From: Paramacrobiotus metropolitanus
Lineage: Eukaryota; Tardigrada; Eutardigrada; Parachela; Macrobiotidae
Reading direction: 5' to 3'
Length of the DNA: 64,000 nucleotides
Assembly (NCBI RefSeq): GCF_019649055.1
Contig: NW_026570361.1
Span: 62,001 to 126,000, forward strand
The notes beneath the pieces were generated by a model. That model had not been told where the DNA came from and did not search any database. It saw nothing but the letters and a program-made list of their open reading frames with translations. Numbering within the stretch: position 1 is the stretch's first letter; the number at the start of each line of letters is the position of its first letter. Positions 22,086-31,742 of this stretch are shown here, in pieces. The translations under genes and the position numbers were made by a program.

Positions 22086-22530
22086 GCAAAAAAGCAGTCC
22101 GAGAACGGAAAGGAGTACTTCGAGACAAGTACCCCGGAGAATCAGTACACAGAATACAGCGGCCACGTTTGCAGCGGACGCAACACCACTTTGCCGCCTA
22201 CCGACTTCGATCTTGACGAGCCCAATTCGACGTTCGCTAGGGTCACGGTGACGCACTTCAGCCACGCCAATACCGGTGAATATGCGTGCGTGTGGCACAG
22301 TGGTGCCGAGGTCTTCGTCAGTCAGCGGTATGTGGTTAGCGCGCAGTTCACCGCGCAGCAGCTCTTCACGCCGCCGATGCAGAACGTCACCGCCCGCATC
22401 GGTGAGCGCGTAGAGTTGCGCTGCCATGTCAACTTCGAGAGGATGATCGGCAATCATCACCTCACTGGTGATGAGCATCCTGTCCATCCTCAACTGAACC
22501 AACGCCTCTCCGCCTACCAGTGCAGTCCCT
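22086..22530 (+). pseudogene. Immunoglobulin-domain gene fragment
   Basis: An open stretch, entered after an AAAAG acceptor-like site, encodes the second half of an Ig-like domain: Cys in GHVCSGRNTT, then VTVTHFSHANTGEYACVW with the typical Gly-Glu-Tyr-x-Cys of Ig strand F. The start of a next Ig domain follows (NVTARIGERVELRCHVNFE). Similarity ends near 22530, where repeat-rich sequence begins. It could be one exon of a receptor cut off by a later insertion; no partner exon was found. The minus-strand frames over it are shadows. Confidence 0.45.
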
Positions 22531-22943
22531 GCTGGAGGCAAAGGGGCAACACACGGCAGTACTCTATATCAGAGCAGGGATTATTCTACCGTATCAGATA
22601 TACGGCAGAATAATCCCGATCCATGGAGAGCGCTTATTACACGAGCTATCCATGAGATCGCGGATCCCAGCGGTACGACAATCAGTGAGGCAGTACTCTA
22701 TATCTGAGCAATTTTGCCAGATATGCCACATAGGACAGCACCACAAACGACGACGTACGAAAGGCAGCTCATGGACGATGAGGATTTCGTCTATGACATC
22801 GACGTCCATCGTGGAGTGTGTTTCCGACTGACACACCCACTCTCATCACCACCACAGGCATCTCAACCTCCAGCAAAACGGAAGTAGACCTTACAGTCTA
22901 CTTCCCAGCCAAAACAACAATCAGATCAACGCATAATACAGTA
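22531..22943. other. Repeat-rich spacer, no gene
   Basis: Holds an imperfect palindrome (22577-22617) and two copies of GCAGTACTCTATATC about 134 bp apart (near 22556 and 22690). Confidence 0.45.
22577..22617. repeat. 41-nt near-perfect palindrome
   Basis: The arm GGGATTATTCTACCGTAT is repeated in inverted form with one mismatch around a 5-nt centre. It would form a long hairpin in RNA or single-stranded DNA. Confidence 0.7.
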
Positions 22944-23227
22944 AGATCGCATGGTAGTCTCACAACTACTGTGTAATCACAGCCATTTTCACCTCTGATT
23001 ATAACAGATCGCATGGTAGATGCAAATCTACTTTGTGATTATAGCCAGTTTGCTTCCACAGTCCAGTAGAGATCGCATGGTAGCCGTTACAATCTACCTT
23101 GTGGTTTTAGCCAGATAAACCAATACAGAATTACCAGATCGCATGGTAATTAAGGCAGATAAAAACAACAAACTGGATCATACAGATCGCATGATAGCAA
23201 TATCATGTAAACTCAGTTTGTAACCAG
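22944..23227 (+). repeat. Array of five hairpin repeats (AGATCGCATGGTA units)
   Basis: The 10-13-nt core AGATCGCATGGTA recurs at 22944, 23006, 23070 and 23136, and as AGATCGCATGATA at 23184, spaced 62, 64, 66 and 48 bp. Units 1-3 continue into a tail ending TTGTG..TT.TAGCC or close to it. The core is followed or preceded by a sequence complementary to its own 3' part: GGTAGT/ACTAC, GGTAGAT/ATCTAC, GGTAG/CTACC, ATTACC/GGTAAT, ATGATA/TATCAT. The stems change together between units, which suggests a folded RNA. The array ends about 150 bp before the ATG at 23379. Confidence 0.65.
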
Positions 23228-23378
23228 TTTAAAATTATTCTTTTTCAGAAAAATTTCAGTTACTACAGCCAGCATAAAATAACTAAATTAGCCATTAATT
23301 TAGTTCATTATAAGCCAAATCTACGTAGTGGAAACACCACTGCGATACACGCTTGATTAAGCCATTTCCACTTTCAGA

Positions 23379-24600
23379 ATGGCATTCGCCAGACTCTACG
23401 ATAAAGACTGCAAGGCATGCCACTACAACACAGAGAGACGTCCTTGTATGGATCATCTCTTCATGGATACGCCAGATCTACCCAGCCAGGTCGAAGCTCT
23501 CGTCACGGAGGTCGTAAATGGCAGCTATAATGCTTACGACCGTGTACGCCAGTCCAAATATTGGCCCCATGTTGAAGCCAGTTACAGCTTTCATCGGAAA
23601 GTTTTCAGCGCCGTTAGCCAGCACATCAAATTCAACGGTGGATGGCGTGATGCGCCAGTGCCGCCTGAGCCAAAAATTACGAGCCATTCGAACAGTCGTT
23701 ACCGAATTTAACGACTTTGCCAGTGAAATCGATCTTTATGGGCAGTTGGAACAACGCGACTACAGCGTGGAAGGTCCTCATGGAGAGGAATTGGAGTATC
23801 AGTACGCAAACGGCAGGCAGAACAACCTGAAAACCTTCCTCGACTTGGATGAATTGGATAAGCCAATTTCAACCGTCGATTACGAGGCACTCTCACAACT
23901 GCAGTACCACGGAAAAATCCATTGGGAGGACTATCTCTTCCAGTGGGTCAGCGCTGAATCCAACCCAGCGTTATTCCTGGTCGCATGTAAGGCAGCAATC
24001 CATTGTTTTCAGACACTCAAGTACGCCAAAACTCTTGAGGAAGTTCGTTGAAACGTCCCGAAATCACGCCAGTACAACTCTAGATTGTTTGCACGTATGT
24101 TGGCAGCCCTACTTGGTCATTACAACAGCCATTCCTACTTGTATGACCGTAAATCGGAAGGACGCCTTCAGAACAACTGCAAAGCCATCGGAAGACCACA
24201 CCTGCCAGAACAACAGAAGGAAATTTATGAACAAGCCCTAGCCAGACCTCCTCCTAAGGAAAAGCCAAAAATTCTCACCTACGTCCAGGATCCCGTCGAC
24301 ATGGTTACTGACCATATCGATCGCCTGAATACCCGTAGTGAGAAAGAACGCAAGGCAGCTGAATTATCTTCCAGTCAGAACTCCAATGAACGCAGCGTTG
24401 CAGCATCACCAACTACGCCAGCACAAACAGCACTCAAAAAGCCAACAGGCGAAAATGAATCAGCCCAATCAGAGGAGATGAAAACTCCCCAACAGGCAGA
24501 CCTCAGTGATGCGTTGAACGCATTGAAAGGAGCATCCTTGAACGACGACAAGGATGTGGATACCGAAATACCAGACAAAAACTCGGAAAAATCGGATTAA
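23379..24600 (+). pseudogene. Decayed ORF of unknown origin (nucleocapsid- or Gag-like guess)
   Basis: The frame begins at ATG 23379 (MAFARLYDKDCKACHY). Around 23670 the apparent coding frame shifts by one, then runs to 24600 with a single TGA at 24049-24051. The TAA at 24598-24600 sits exactly in a transposon target site, and the frame stays open beyond the transposon to about 26180. The middle is mixed helical (EFNDFASEIDLYGQLEQRDY); the end is hydrophilic and Ser/Glu/Lys-rich. I recognise no family. Length, layout and tail would suit a viral nucleocapsid or a retroelement Gag, but that is a guess. It is not expressed as one protein without repair of at least three breaks. Confidence 0.4.
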
Positions 24601-24603
24601 CAG

Positions 24604-26064
24604 CAGTGTTGGCCCGTTTCAAAATTTCGGCTCCCGGCCCGTTACCGTCCCGTTAGCCGGCCTTCCCGTCCCGTTAACCGTCCCGTTTACCAAAACGCCG
24701 CCATTTCCCGGCCTGGCGCCCGTTTTTTAAATTTTTCAGAAAAATTTAAAATGAAAAATTACAAAAAATTTTTTCCGCGGTTTTAGTTTAAGTGTACTAT
24801 TATTACTGTAATTTCAAAACCTGCTTGTAAGAGGCAATCAACAGTCAGCTAGCACGGATAATAATATTCAGGGCCGTCGCGAGGTTCGATGTAGGAGGAC
24901 CGCGCGCGCCCTCCTACATCTCCTACTCCGCCATTTCGAAAATGCCATAAAAATTGAAAAAAATTGTAGAAAAGTGGTTCACCAAAGCTACTTTTCTACG
25001 CTTTCTTTGGTTATTTTCGGTGCGCCAGCGAGAAAGCGCCAGTTCGATATTTCCGCGCTAGCGCCAGTTACGCCAGCTCCCGGCGCATTCTTTTCTCGTT
25101 TTCCCGCTTCGATAAGGGGGGGCCCTCGCGACGGCCCTGATAATATGATATTGATTAGTAGACCCCTCGCAAACTGTGGTTCAGAAATGGACATTATCCG
25201 ATAGATAATGTACAGCAATATTAAAAACTTGCGGAAGCCAAGTTTTTAATGAGCAGATTAAATTAATTCGATTTTCTCATAGTTTGCTCATTTCCTAACA
25301 AAACTGAAATTACCTGAAGAAATTGCTATATTTCATAATAAAAACTTGCCCTGTCACTTTTGATAATCCATAAACTGATAAATACCAATCAATTCTCAAA
25401 CCAACACAAAAGGAACAGGAAGTGGACGGGGTGCGATGCGGATCTTACACGCATTCCACTTGTTTCAACAATTTTAATTTCCATTGAATTGATTTGTACT
25501 AGTATTAAAATTATTATATAGAGCACAAGATACCGGGTTGCTCACATGTAAAAAGCTCGAGTTTTTCAGCCCCCAGCTTCAGGGTACACTGTACGGGGTG
25601 TACTAGTGCCTACAGTTTGTACTTAGTACTGTAAATGCTAAGGGTGGGGCCGGTGGGCTTCAAATTCGACGCGAATCCCGCTATGGTACGGCTGCTTAAC
25701 TGTACGAGGTGGCTGTTTGAAGTGACCGCGCCTGGTGATACGATACGAGAAGGCACCTCGCAAGGTGGGAACTGCTGTATCATCACTAGATGCGCTTCCG
25801 ATCTGAGACCCACCCTAACTACATCAGCCATAATAGGCAATCGTAAATTCATAACATGACTGTGATTTCGTAATTTTTATCTGTAAATTTTTTTTGTCAA
25901 CGGAAACGGGAACGGGAATTTTGCCGTAAGAACAGCCGTTCAGTTCCCGGCCGGTTCCGTTCCGTAGGACGTCAGACCCGTTCCCGTTTTTCTACGGAAA
26001 CGGGTAACGGAACGGGAGACTTTCCCGTAATTTTCCGGTCCCGTCAAAAAACGGGCCAACACTG
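24604..26064. mobile_element. hAT-type non-autonomous DNA transposon
   Basis: Terminal inverted repeats of about 16 bp (CAGTGTTGGCCCGTTT left, its complement right) bound 1461 bp. The 8-bp host sequence ATTAACAG occurs at 24596-24603 and 26065-26072. Eight-base duplications and CAGTG ends are typical of hAT elements. Subterminal CCCGTT/AACGGG repeats on both sides are probably transposase binding sites. There is no transposase, so it was mobilised in trans. It inserted into the decayed ORF ending at 24600. Confidence 0.85.
24869..25139. mobile_element. Nested 271-bp hAT-like MITE
   Basis: Perfect 16-bp inverted ends CAGGGCCGTCGCGAGG, flanked by ATAATATT and ATAATATG (8-bp target duplication with one change). 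It lies entirely inside the larger hAT element, so it inserted later. An internal GTAGGAG...CTCCTAC inverted repeat surrounds CGCGCGCG. No coding capacity. Confidence 0.8.
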
Positions 26065-27221
26065 ATTAACAGCCAGAACAGCCAGCTGATGAATCAGCTA
26101 AGCCAGCTGATAATGCACTAGACGGCAGAACTATCGAATTGCATACGAATCCGGATGTGGATGGTATTCCAGAGGCAAATTGAGGGGTTTGCGTCAGAAT
26201 ACGCCATGTTCTAAGCCACACCTACATCAGCCACACCTACTTATCATTCTTACACTCCATGAACAGATACGGTTCATGAGAGTTTGGATTTTGGAATAAC
26301 TCCTTGGGCAGATACGGTCCTTGTGAGTTTGGAGTTGGAATAACCCGTTGGATTGGACGGATTGTAACCCGCCAGCGGAATTCCGGTATTTTTCTTTTGT
26401 TTTCTCTAACAGACCAAATTCCTGTTTTGTGATAACATTAAATTGCATCTCGATGGATTTTTATTTTGGTAATTTTAATAATAAGGCAATAAGCCAAATT
26501 TTTATCTCCCTTAAGGCCATGTTGTATTTTTGTGTTCTTATTGTAAGGCACAGGAAAGGCATTCAATTTTCATAAACTAACCATACAAAATCATTTGTGT
26601 AAGGCAATCGTACTTCAATCAGTCCTATTGTTAAAACCAGTCTTTACCGTCTCGCCATGGTAAATTATGAGCCAAAAACTACTCCTAAAAAGGCAAACCA
26701 GAGGCAAGATACGCGCTCAATACTCAAGTGGTTGGTGAACGGTCGAGAAGTGGTTGAGTTTGAGAATCAATGTGATTTCGGTAACACTGGTTTGCGAGTT
26801 GCGAGTGTTGCGAGGAAACTTGAGCGACTTCTGGTGTCAGCCAGTCCTACAGGCAGTGTGTTGATTTCGTTATGGCACAAACTGCACTGAGCAGCGCTAT
26901 GGCGGAATAGCATACGATCAAACTTTCAGACCTACTCAGGACACCACGGGGAAGCAACATCGGTATCTCGTACTCTTGCGTTTCTCGTATTACCAGTGCA
27001 ATGCCGGGAGATCAGCGGGCCTCGCGAGACCTCGGCACCCCACCCAGTGGCATGAGGGAGACTCCGTCAGGATAGTCAGGCTATAGACGTCTTCGTACTA
27101 TCGGCAGTGTACGCGTGAGCCAGCACTATAATATCGTCAGGCAGTACTATTGTGTAGAGCCATTCTCACTGTTATACGGCATTGCGAGCCATAGCACGGC
27201 AGCGTATGTGCTTGTACGAGT
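26065..27221. other. Continuation of the unassigned element; short ORF only
   Basis: About 110 bp of open frame follow the hAT element as the tail of the decayed ORF. CAGATACGGT motifs recur near 26265 and 26308. The only tidy frame is the 77-codon one at 26657. The rest shows no gene. Confidence 0.4.
26657..26890 (+). CDS. Hypothetical 77-residue ORF
   Basis: ATG-initiated, starting MVNYEPKTTPKKANQRQDTR, basic at the N-terminus and hydrophobic/basic later (VASVARKLERLLVSASPTG). No family recognised. It lies downstream of the decayed ORF in the same orientation and may be part of the same unknown element, or chance. Confidence 0.25.
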   Translation: MVNYEPKTTPKKANQRQDTRSILKWLVNGREVVEFENQCDFGNTGLRVASVARKLERLLVSASPTGSVLISLWHKLH

Positions 27222-27431
27222 TTACTCGTGCAGTGCACTACGTACAACTCGTACATCAGCCATTCTCACTTCAGGCATAGTACTTTGCAGGTAGCCAGCA
27301 CAGTCTTTACGACTGCATAGCTCATTCCTGGTATGCGGTAGAGGGGCGGTTCCGGTGCAAACACGCTCATTGGCTATGTGAGTGGCCAAAGAACAGAGAA
27401 TTAAGCATAGCGCTAACAGGGCAAAATACAT
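27222..27431 (-). CDS. Possible small secreted peptide or first exon with signal peptide
   Basis: 69 codons beginning with a good signal-peptide pattern (MYFALLALCLILCSLATHIA), followed by a short Cys-containing region (ELCSRKDCAGYL). It could be a first exon of a larger secreted or membrane protein, but no continuing exon was found. Its strand is opposite to the Ig fragment at 22.1 kb. Confidence 0.25.
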   Translation of the reverse strand: MYFALLALCLILCSLATHIANERVCTGTAPLPHTRNELCSRKDCAGYLQSTMPEVRMADVRVVRSALHE

Positions 27432-27617
27432 GTGCGCATTGTAATAAATCAGGTAAACGTAGTAACTCTTCAGTTGGCGCGTAAAAAGATTAAATCATTA
27501 TGATCGTGGATTTAACAGGTTTTAGCAGTTCGTTTACGTAAAATACATATTCCGTGTGTTTATGCTTATTGAATACCCCTTCTGCATTTTTTATAAATAC
27601 CTAACGTCTAACACAAT

Positions 27618-29279
27618 ATGGGTCGGTGCTGTGTTGTCGGATGCAACAATAACGGTGATAAAAGTGGGTGCACTACGGAAGGACCGCATTCATTCCATAA
27701 GTTTCCAAATGCTCCCAATCTCCGAGGACATTGGGCGCGTCGAATTAATCGTCAGAACTGGACTCCTGGAATCAGTGCTGTTGTATGTTCAGACCATTTT
27801 ACACAAGAGTGTTTCACGGCGAAAGGGAGCAGAAAGATTCTGAAGGAAGGAAGTGTTCCAACTGTATTCGGAGTTGCAGTTAAACGTAAGAAGAGCAGCG
27901 AGCCCAGTAAGTACACTTTGAAGACTTTTATAGCAATTTGAATTACAAATTATAATTATAAATATACGTTAAACCCATTTTTAAGTTAGCTTATGTCGAA
28001 AAAAATTTACTGAATTTGCAGCCTCTACCAGTGCTTCCCCCAAGAAAAAGAAACTTCGAACGAGTGGGACTGACAATTTATTGGAAAAGAGTCTTGATTC
28101 TCCATGTGTTCAAGACACAGGTAACTTTGTTCTGCACGCAGATGAAAAACTTCAATAGTATTTTTACATATACCCAACTACTTTGCAGAATTAATGGATG
28201 CCAATATGATTGCTACGCTGAGGGAGAGAGTGGCACTACTGGAAGAGCAGCTGGCGTTTGCGAATATTCGCAGTCAAAATTTGGAAGCCATTATTGAAGA
28301 ACGCGACGAGCGCATCTCAGAACTGGAAGCACTACTCTGCCAGGACAAAGACGAACCTTACATCAGCGTAGACAAAATTGCAGATCTGAAGGCCAATGTG
28401 TTTCGACGAATTACGGGTGTTGTGAATTACGAGATGTTTAGCGAGATGGCGGAGAAGTTTTGTCATGCAATATCGAGTGCCTGCCTTAAAGAATCTGTAA
28501 ACGGGAAACCCAGACCTGAGCGTCGGAAGCTGTCAACGAGAAATCAGTTATTGTTGGTGCTATTTAAATTACGAATGGATTTAAGTTTCGAATTTTTGGG
28601 GGTTCTTTTCAAAATTCATCAAAGCACGGCCTCCAGAACTTTTGAAATGTGGATTAACGTCATGGCAGCTGTCATTAGGCGACTTGATTTTTTCCCATCC
28701 CGGGAAATGGTTCTGCAAGACGCACCCAGAGAGTTTATCGCTTCTGGGTTTGCGAACGTGCGGGTGATGGTGGATTGTTTTGAGCTGTTTATAGAGACTC
28801 CGTCTCATCCGGGGACACATTCGTACGCCTATTCAAGCTACAAGCATCACTGCACGGTCAAGTTTTTGATCGGAATTACACCAGCTGCGAAAATCAGTTT
28901 TATCTCGGAGGGCTATTTAGGATCCATATCTGACGAAAGCATTTTGTCCAAAAGCGGCTTGCTGGATTTACTGCAACCAGGTGACGCAATTTTGGCAGAC
29001 AAAGGCTTTAAATTGGCACCTAACGAAGCGCACCGGGAAATACAACTTATTACGCCAGATTTTTTAGGACAACGTGGACAACTGACAGCAGCAGAAATGA
29101 ACAATTCTTATTTTATAGCACGTCATAGGGTTCACACTGAACGAGGTATTGATCGTGTCACTGATTTCCGTATTTTGTCTCCTTGTATACCACAAACAAC
29201 GGTGTCTTTTCTTAGCGAAATTGTTGATGTTATAGTTTTTCTAGTTAATATTTCAACGGATATCTTGGCAAAAAAATAA
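27618..29279 (+). CDS. THAP-domain DDE transposase (three exons)
   Basis: Exons 27618..27906, 28022..28120 and 28189..29279; phases agree, 1479 nt, 492 residues. The N-terminus is a THAP zinc finger (CCVVGCNN, FHKFP, VCSDHFTQECF, ending GSVPTVF), which binds element ends. A basic linker and a coiled coil (ALLEEQLAFANIRSQNLEAI) follow, then a helix-turn-helix (LSTRNQLLLVLFKLRMDLSF). The DDE_Tnp_4 core has acidic residues in VMVDCFELFIETP, GDAILADKGF and HTERGIDRVTDF. It would cut and paste the element. No stop or shift is seen, so it may be active. Confidence 0.85.
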
Positions 29280-29623
29280 GTTCCTAGAAATTCTGATTAG
29301 GTTTGAGGCTTTGGGAAATTCTATTGCGGTCTGAACAAAACCGAAACGTTCTGACGTTCTGACGGGTTTATTTAAAATATACTTGTATGCTATTTTAATT
29401 AATTCTATGAGCAAAAACTTTATAAACTAAAGAAAAGTATGAATTTTAATTTTGACAGAGCAGGTTAAATCATAAAAAAAGTATCATATCGCAGCTGCCA
29501 GTATTCAACAGGTAGCCGCACGCAGGCTGCGCTATCATAGAAGTCGAAACATGTGAAACAGCCATTACATACACACGAAGGTAATCAATTTGTTTTTTAT
29601 TTTGTTTGGTTTTCTTTATTATC
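29280..29623. other. Spacer between the two transposon genes
   Basis: 344 bp of AT-rich sequence with no ORF; it probably contains the 3' end of the transposase transcript and the promoter of the nuclease gene. Confidence 0.4.
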
Positions 29624-31415
29624 ATGGAGTGGACACCATTGACAGCCCGCTATCGCTGGGCGCTTCCCTTTCAGTCTTTTTCTGAACAGGGCATTTCGTT
29701 GTACTACTCGAAATATTCTTCCCGGTCTGCTCGACCTTTCAAAACATCGGATGATGTACGGGATCCTGTCCTTCCGTCAGACGCAAGAGCTCTGTTTTCT
29801 GCAAACCGTATACGTCTACCACTCGAGTTCAAGTTAACCAATCCTGCTGGTATTATTTTCCGATCTCATTGCCATGCTGAGATGAAAAACTTGAATTATG
29901 AAGTGAATCTGACGTTCTCCAGTTCATCCCTGGTGCTCGCAAAGTGCCACTGCGCTGCAGGCAAAGTAGGCAACATACACTGTGCTGCGTCCGGGTCACT
30001 GGAGGTTTTTGGGGCATCGTGTAAGCACGTTGGAGCTGTCGCCCTTATGCTTGTGTACTTATTAAATCATAACGATTATCCAAATTTTCTAACCTGTACG
30101 TCAAAGCCGTGCTCTTGGAGCGTTCCGCGACCAGCGCGAGGTAATGTGCCACGGGTGAGCGAGTTCTCAGTTCGCAGCTCATCGACCAGTGAACCGTCCA
30201 AAATGGTACGTCGAAGAACTTATAACGCCATTGACGAAGCGGTGGCCGAATCTACTGCCTTGGCGATTGGTCAATGGGCAATTGAAAAAAAATTACCTGC
30301 AGCAGCATTGCTCAAGCCTTCAGCTATGATAAAAAGCCGGAGTATCATGCGGACTGACCTTATCCCTGCTCAAGCGGAAATTCCGATCTACCCATTACCG
30401 CTTCCGTTTCAGAGCAACAAGGCTAAATACGTCGAAGACCAAGTTGCGCCGGAAATCATGAACCTTAGCTGGGAGATTCTGCTGTTCTACCAATCCTCTT
30501 GGATGAATTTCGACTTGAAACAAGCCCAAGATTTATCCGCTCGAACCGCGGATCAATCGCGATCTCTGGATTGGAAGAACATGCGGAAAAAAGTGGTCAC
30601 AGCATCAAAAGTGCATTCGGTGATAACTCGTCAGAAAGATTTTTCATCGGCCTTTATGGAAACTTTAATCACTGATTCCCGACCGACGAACCAAATGCAG
30701 CAAGGTCTTGACCAGGAGGACGATGCAGTGCAAATATACTTGCAGTCGCAACGTGTGGCTTTTCCGGATATTCAAGTTGCGAAGGTTGGCCTGTGCATCT
30801 CTCCAGGTATGTACATTGCTACACTAAAAACAAAACAGTAAATTAAATTTGTCTTAAACAGTTGTAATTACCAGAGAATACTTCTAAGAAACGGCTTCTG
30901 TTACTACTACATGAAAAGTATTTGTTGCAGGCTTTCCATTCATGGGAGCCAGCCCAGACAGAGTGGTGGTTAACGGGACGGAAGACAGAAGCGTTGGCCT
31001 GATAGAAGTAAAGGTTCTGACGGAAGACAAAAAGTTTCAATGGAATCTAATTGCTGACAGAAATGAAATCAGCGTCGAAGAGCTACTGACATCGTATGTT
31101 GGATTGAAAAAAGCCATTTCTCCATCGTTCACGTTTTATTTAAACAAAACGCCGACCGGATGGACTTTGAAAAAAACGCACGGATATTACAGCCAGGTAC
31201 TTACCCAGATGGCGGTTACTGGGTTGAGATTTTGTGACTTCGTGGTGAAAACTGATTCAAAGGTGTTCATAGAAAGGATTGAATTTGTGGAAGACGAATT
31301 TTTCAAAAGCAGGTATTTTAATGCAATCACAAAATTCTACTTCACCCATTTTTTGCCTTTTTTATATGACAAGCATGTTGTTGAAGATTCAGTGCAGGTG
31401 AATAAAACAAATTAA
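29624..31415 (+). CDS. SWIM zinc-finger / YqaJ-type exonuclease of the transposon (two exons)
   Basis: Exons 29624..30806 and 30931..31415, phase 1 junction, 555 residues. The first in-frame ATG is at 29624; an upstream TTG extends the open frame. A SWIM-type metal site is visible (AKCHCAAGK, then GASCKHVGA). The C-terminal half is a YqaJ/lambda-exonuclease fold with active-site residues Asp in FMGASPDRVV and Glu-x-Lys in VGLIEVKVL, then GYYSQVLTQMAVTG. In ISL2EU elements such nucleases are thought to help process DNA during transposition. The frame is intact. Confidence 0.8.
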
Positions 31416-31742
31416 TGGTGACGAAAATTTCCAGCGTTACGCAACTGAACCACTCTCCAATTATTAGTGCCATATGTTTATTACTGTCATGTTTGGAATA
31501 TGCAAGAATCTATAGAACTTAAATCAGAATTAAATTAAGCATTTTTTACCGACATGGGTGCGCCAGGCTAAGCCCGGTTTTTCGCAGAGAACCGGAAGAC
31601 ATTTGTATAAACTATAGCCTAATCATCAAATTTTTGAGCTACTTTATTCGTTACTGGCAGTGCATGAAATAATTATTTTAAAATATACTTAAACCTATTT
31701 ACCCAAAACAAACTTATATCGTAAAAACTTCGCACAGCCGCT
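31416..31742. other. Convergent gap between YqaJ gene and KDM4-like gene
   Basis: No gene. A short motif GGTGCGCCAGGCTAAGCCCG near 31557 is related to GGTTCGCCAGGCTAGACCTG near 33565 inside a KDM4 intron; both are followed by or contain small hairpins. Confidence 0.4.

Larger units (their letters stand above)
27618..31415 (+). mobile_element. ISL2EU/IS4EU-like DNA transposon with two genes
   Basis: A THAP-domain DDE transposase (27618..29279) is followed on the same strand by a SWIM/YqaJ nuclease gene (29624..31415). Pairing of a DDE_Tnp_4-type transposase with a YqaJ exonuclease is known for the ISL2EU/IS4EU superfamily. I could not find the terminal inverted repeats, so the limits given are those of the genes. 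Both genes appear intact. Confidence 0.75.

Noticed and set aside
22080-22541. 153-codon minus-strand frame
   Set aside because: Complement of the Ig-domain fragment, whose plus-strand frame has recognisable Ig motifs.
22944-23227. CRISPR-like array
   Set aside because: Only a 13-base core is repeated, unit lengths vary, spacers pair with the core, and the DNA is eukaryotic.
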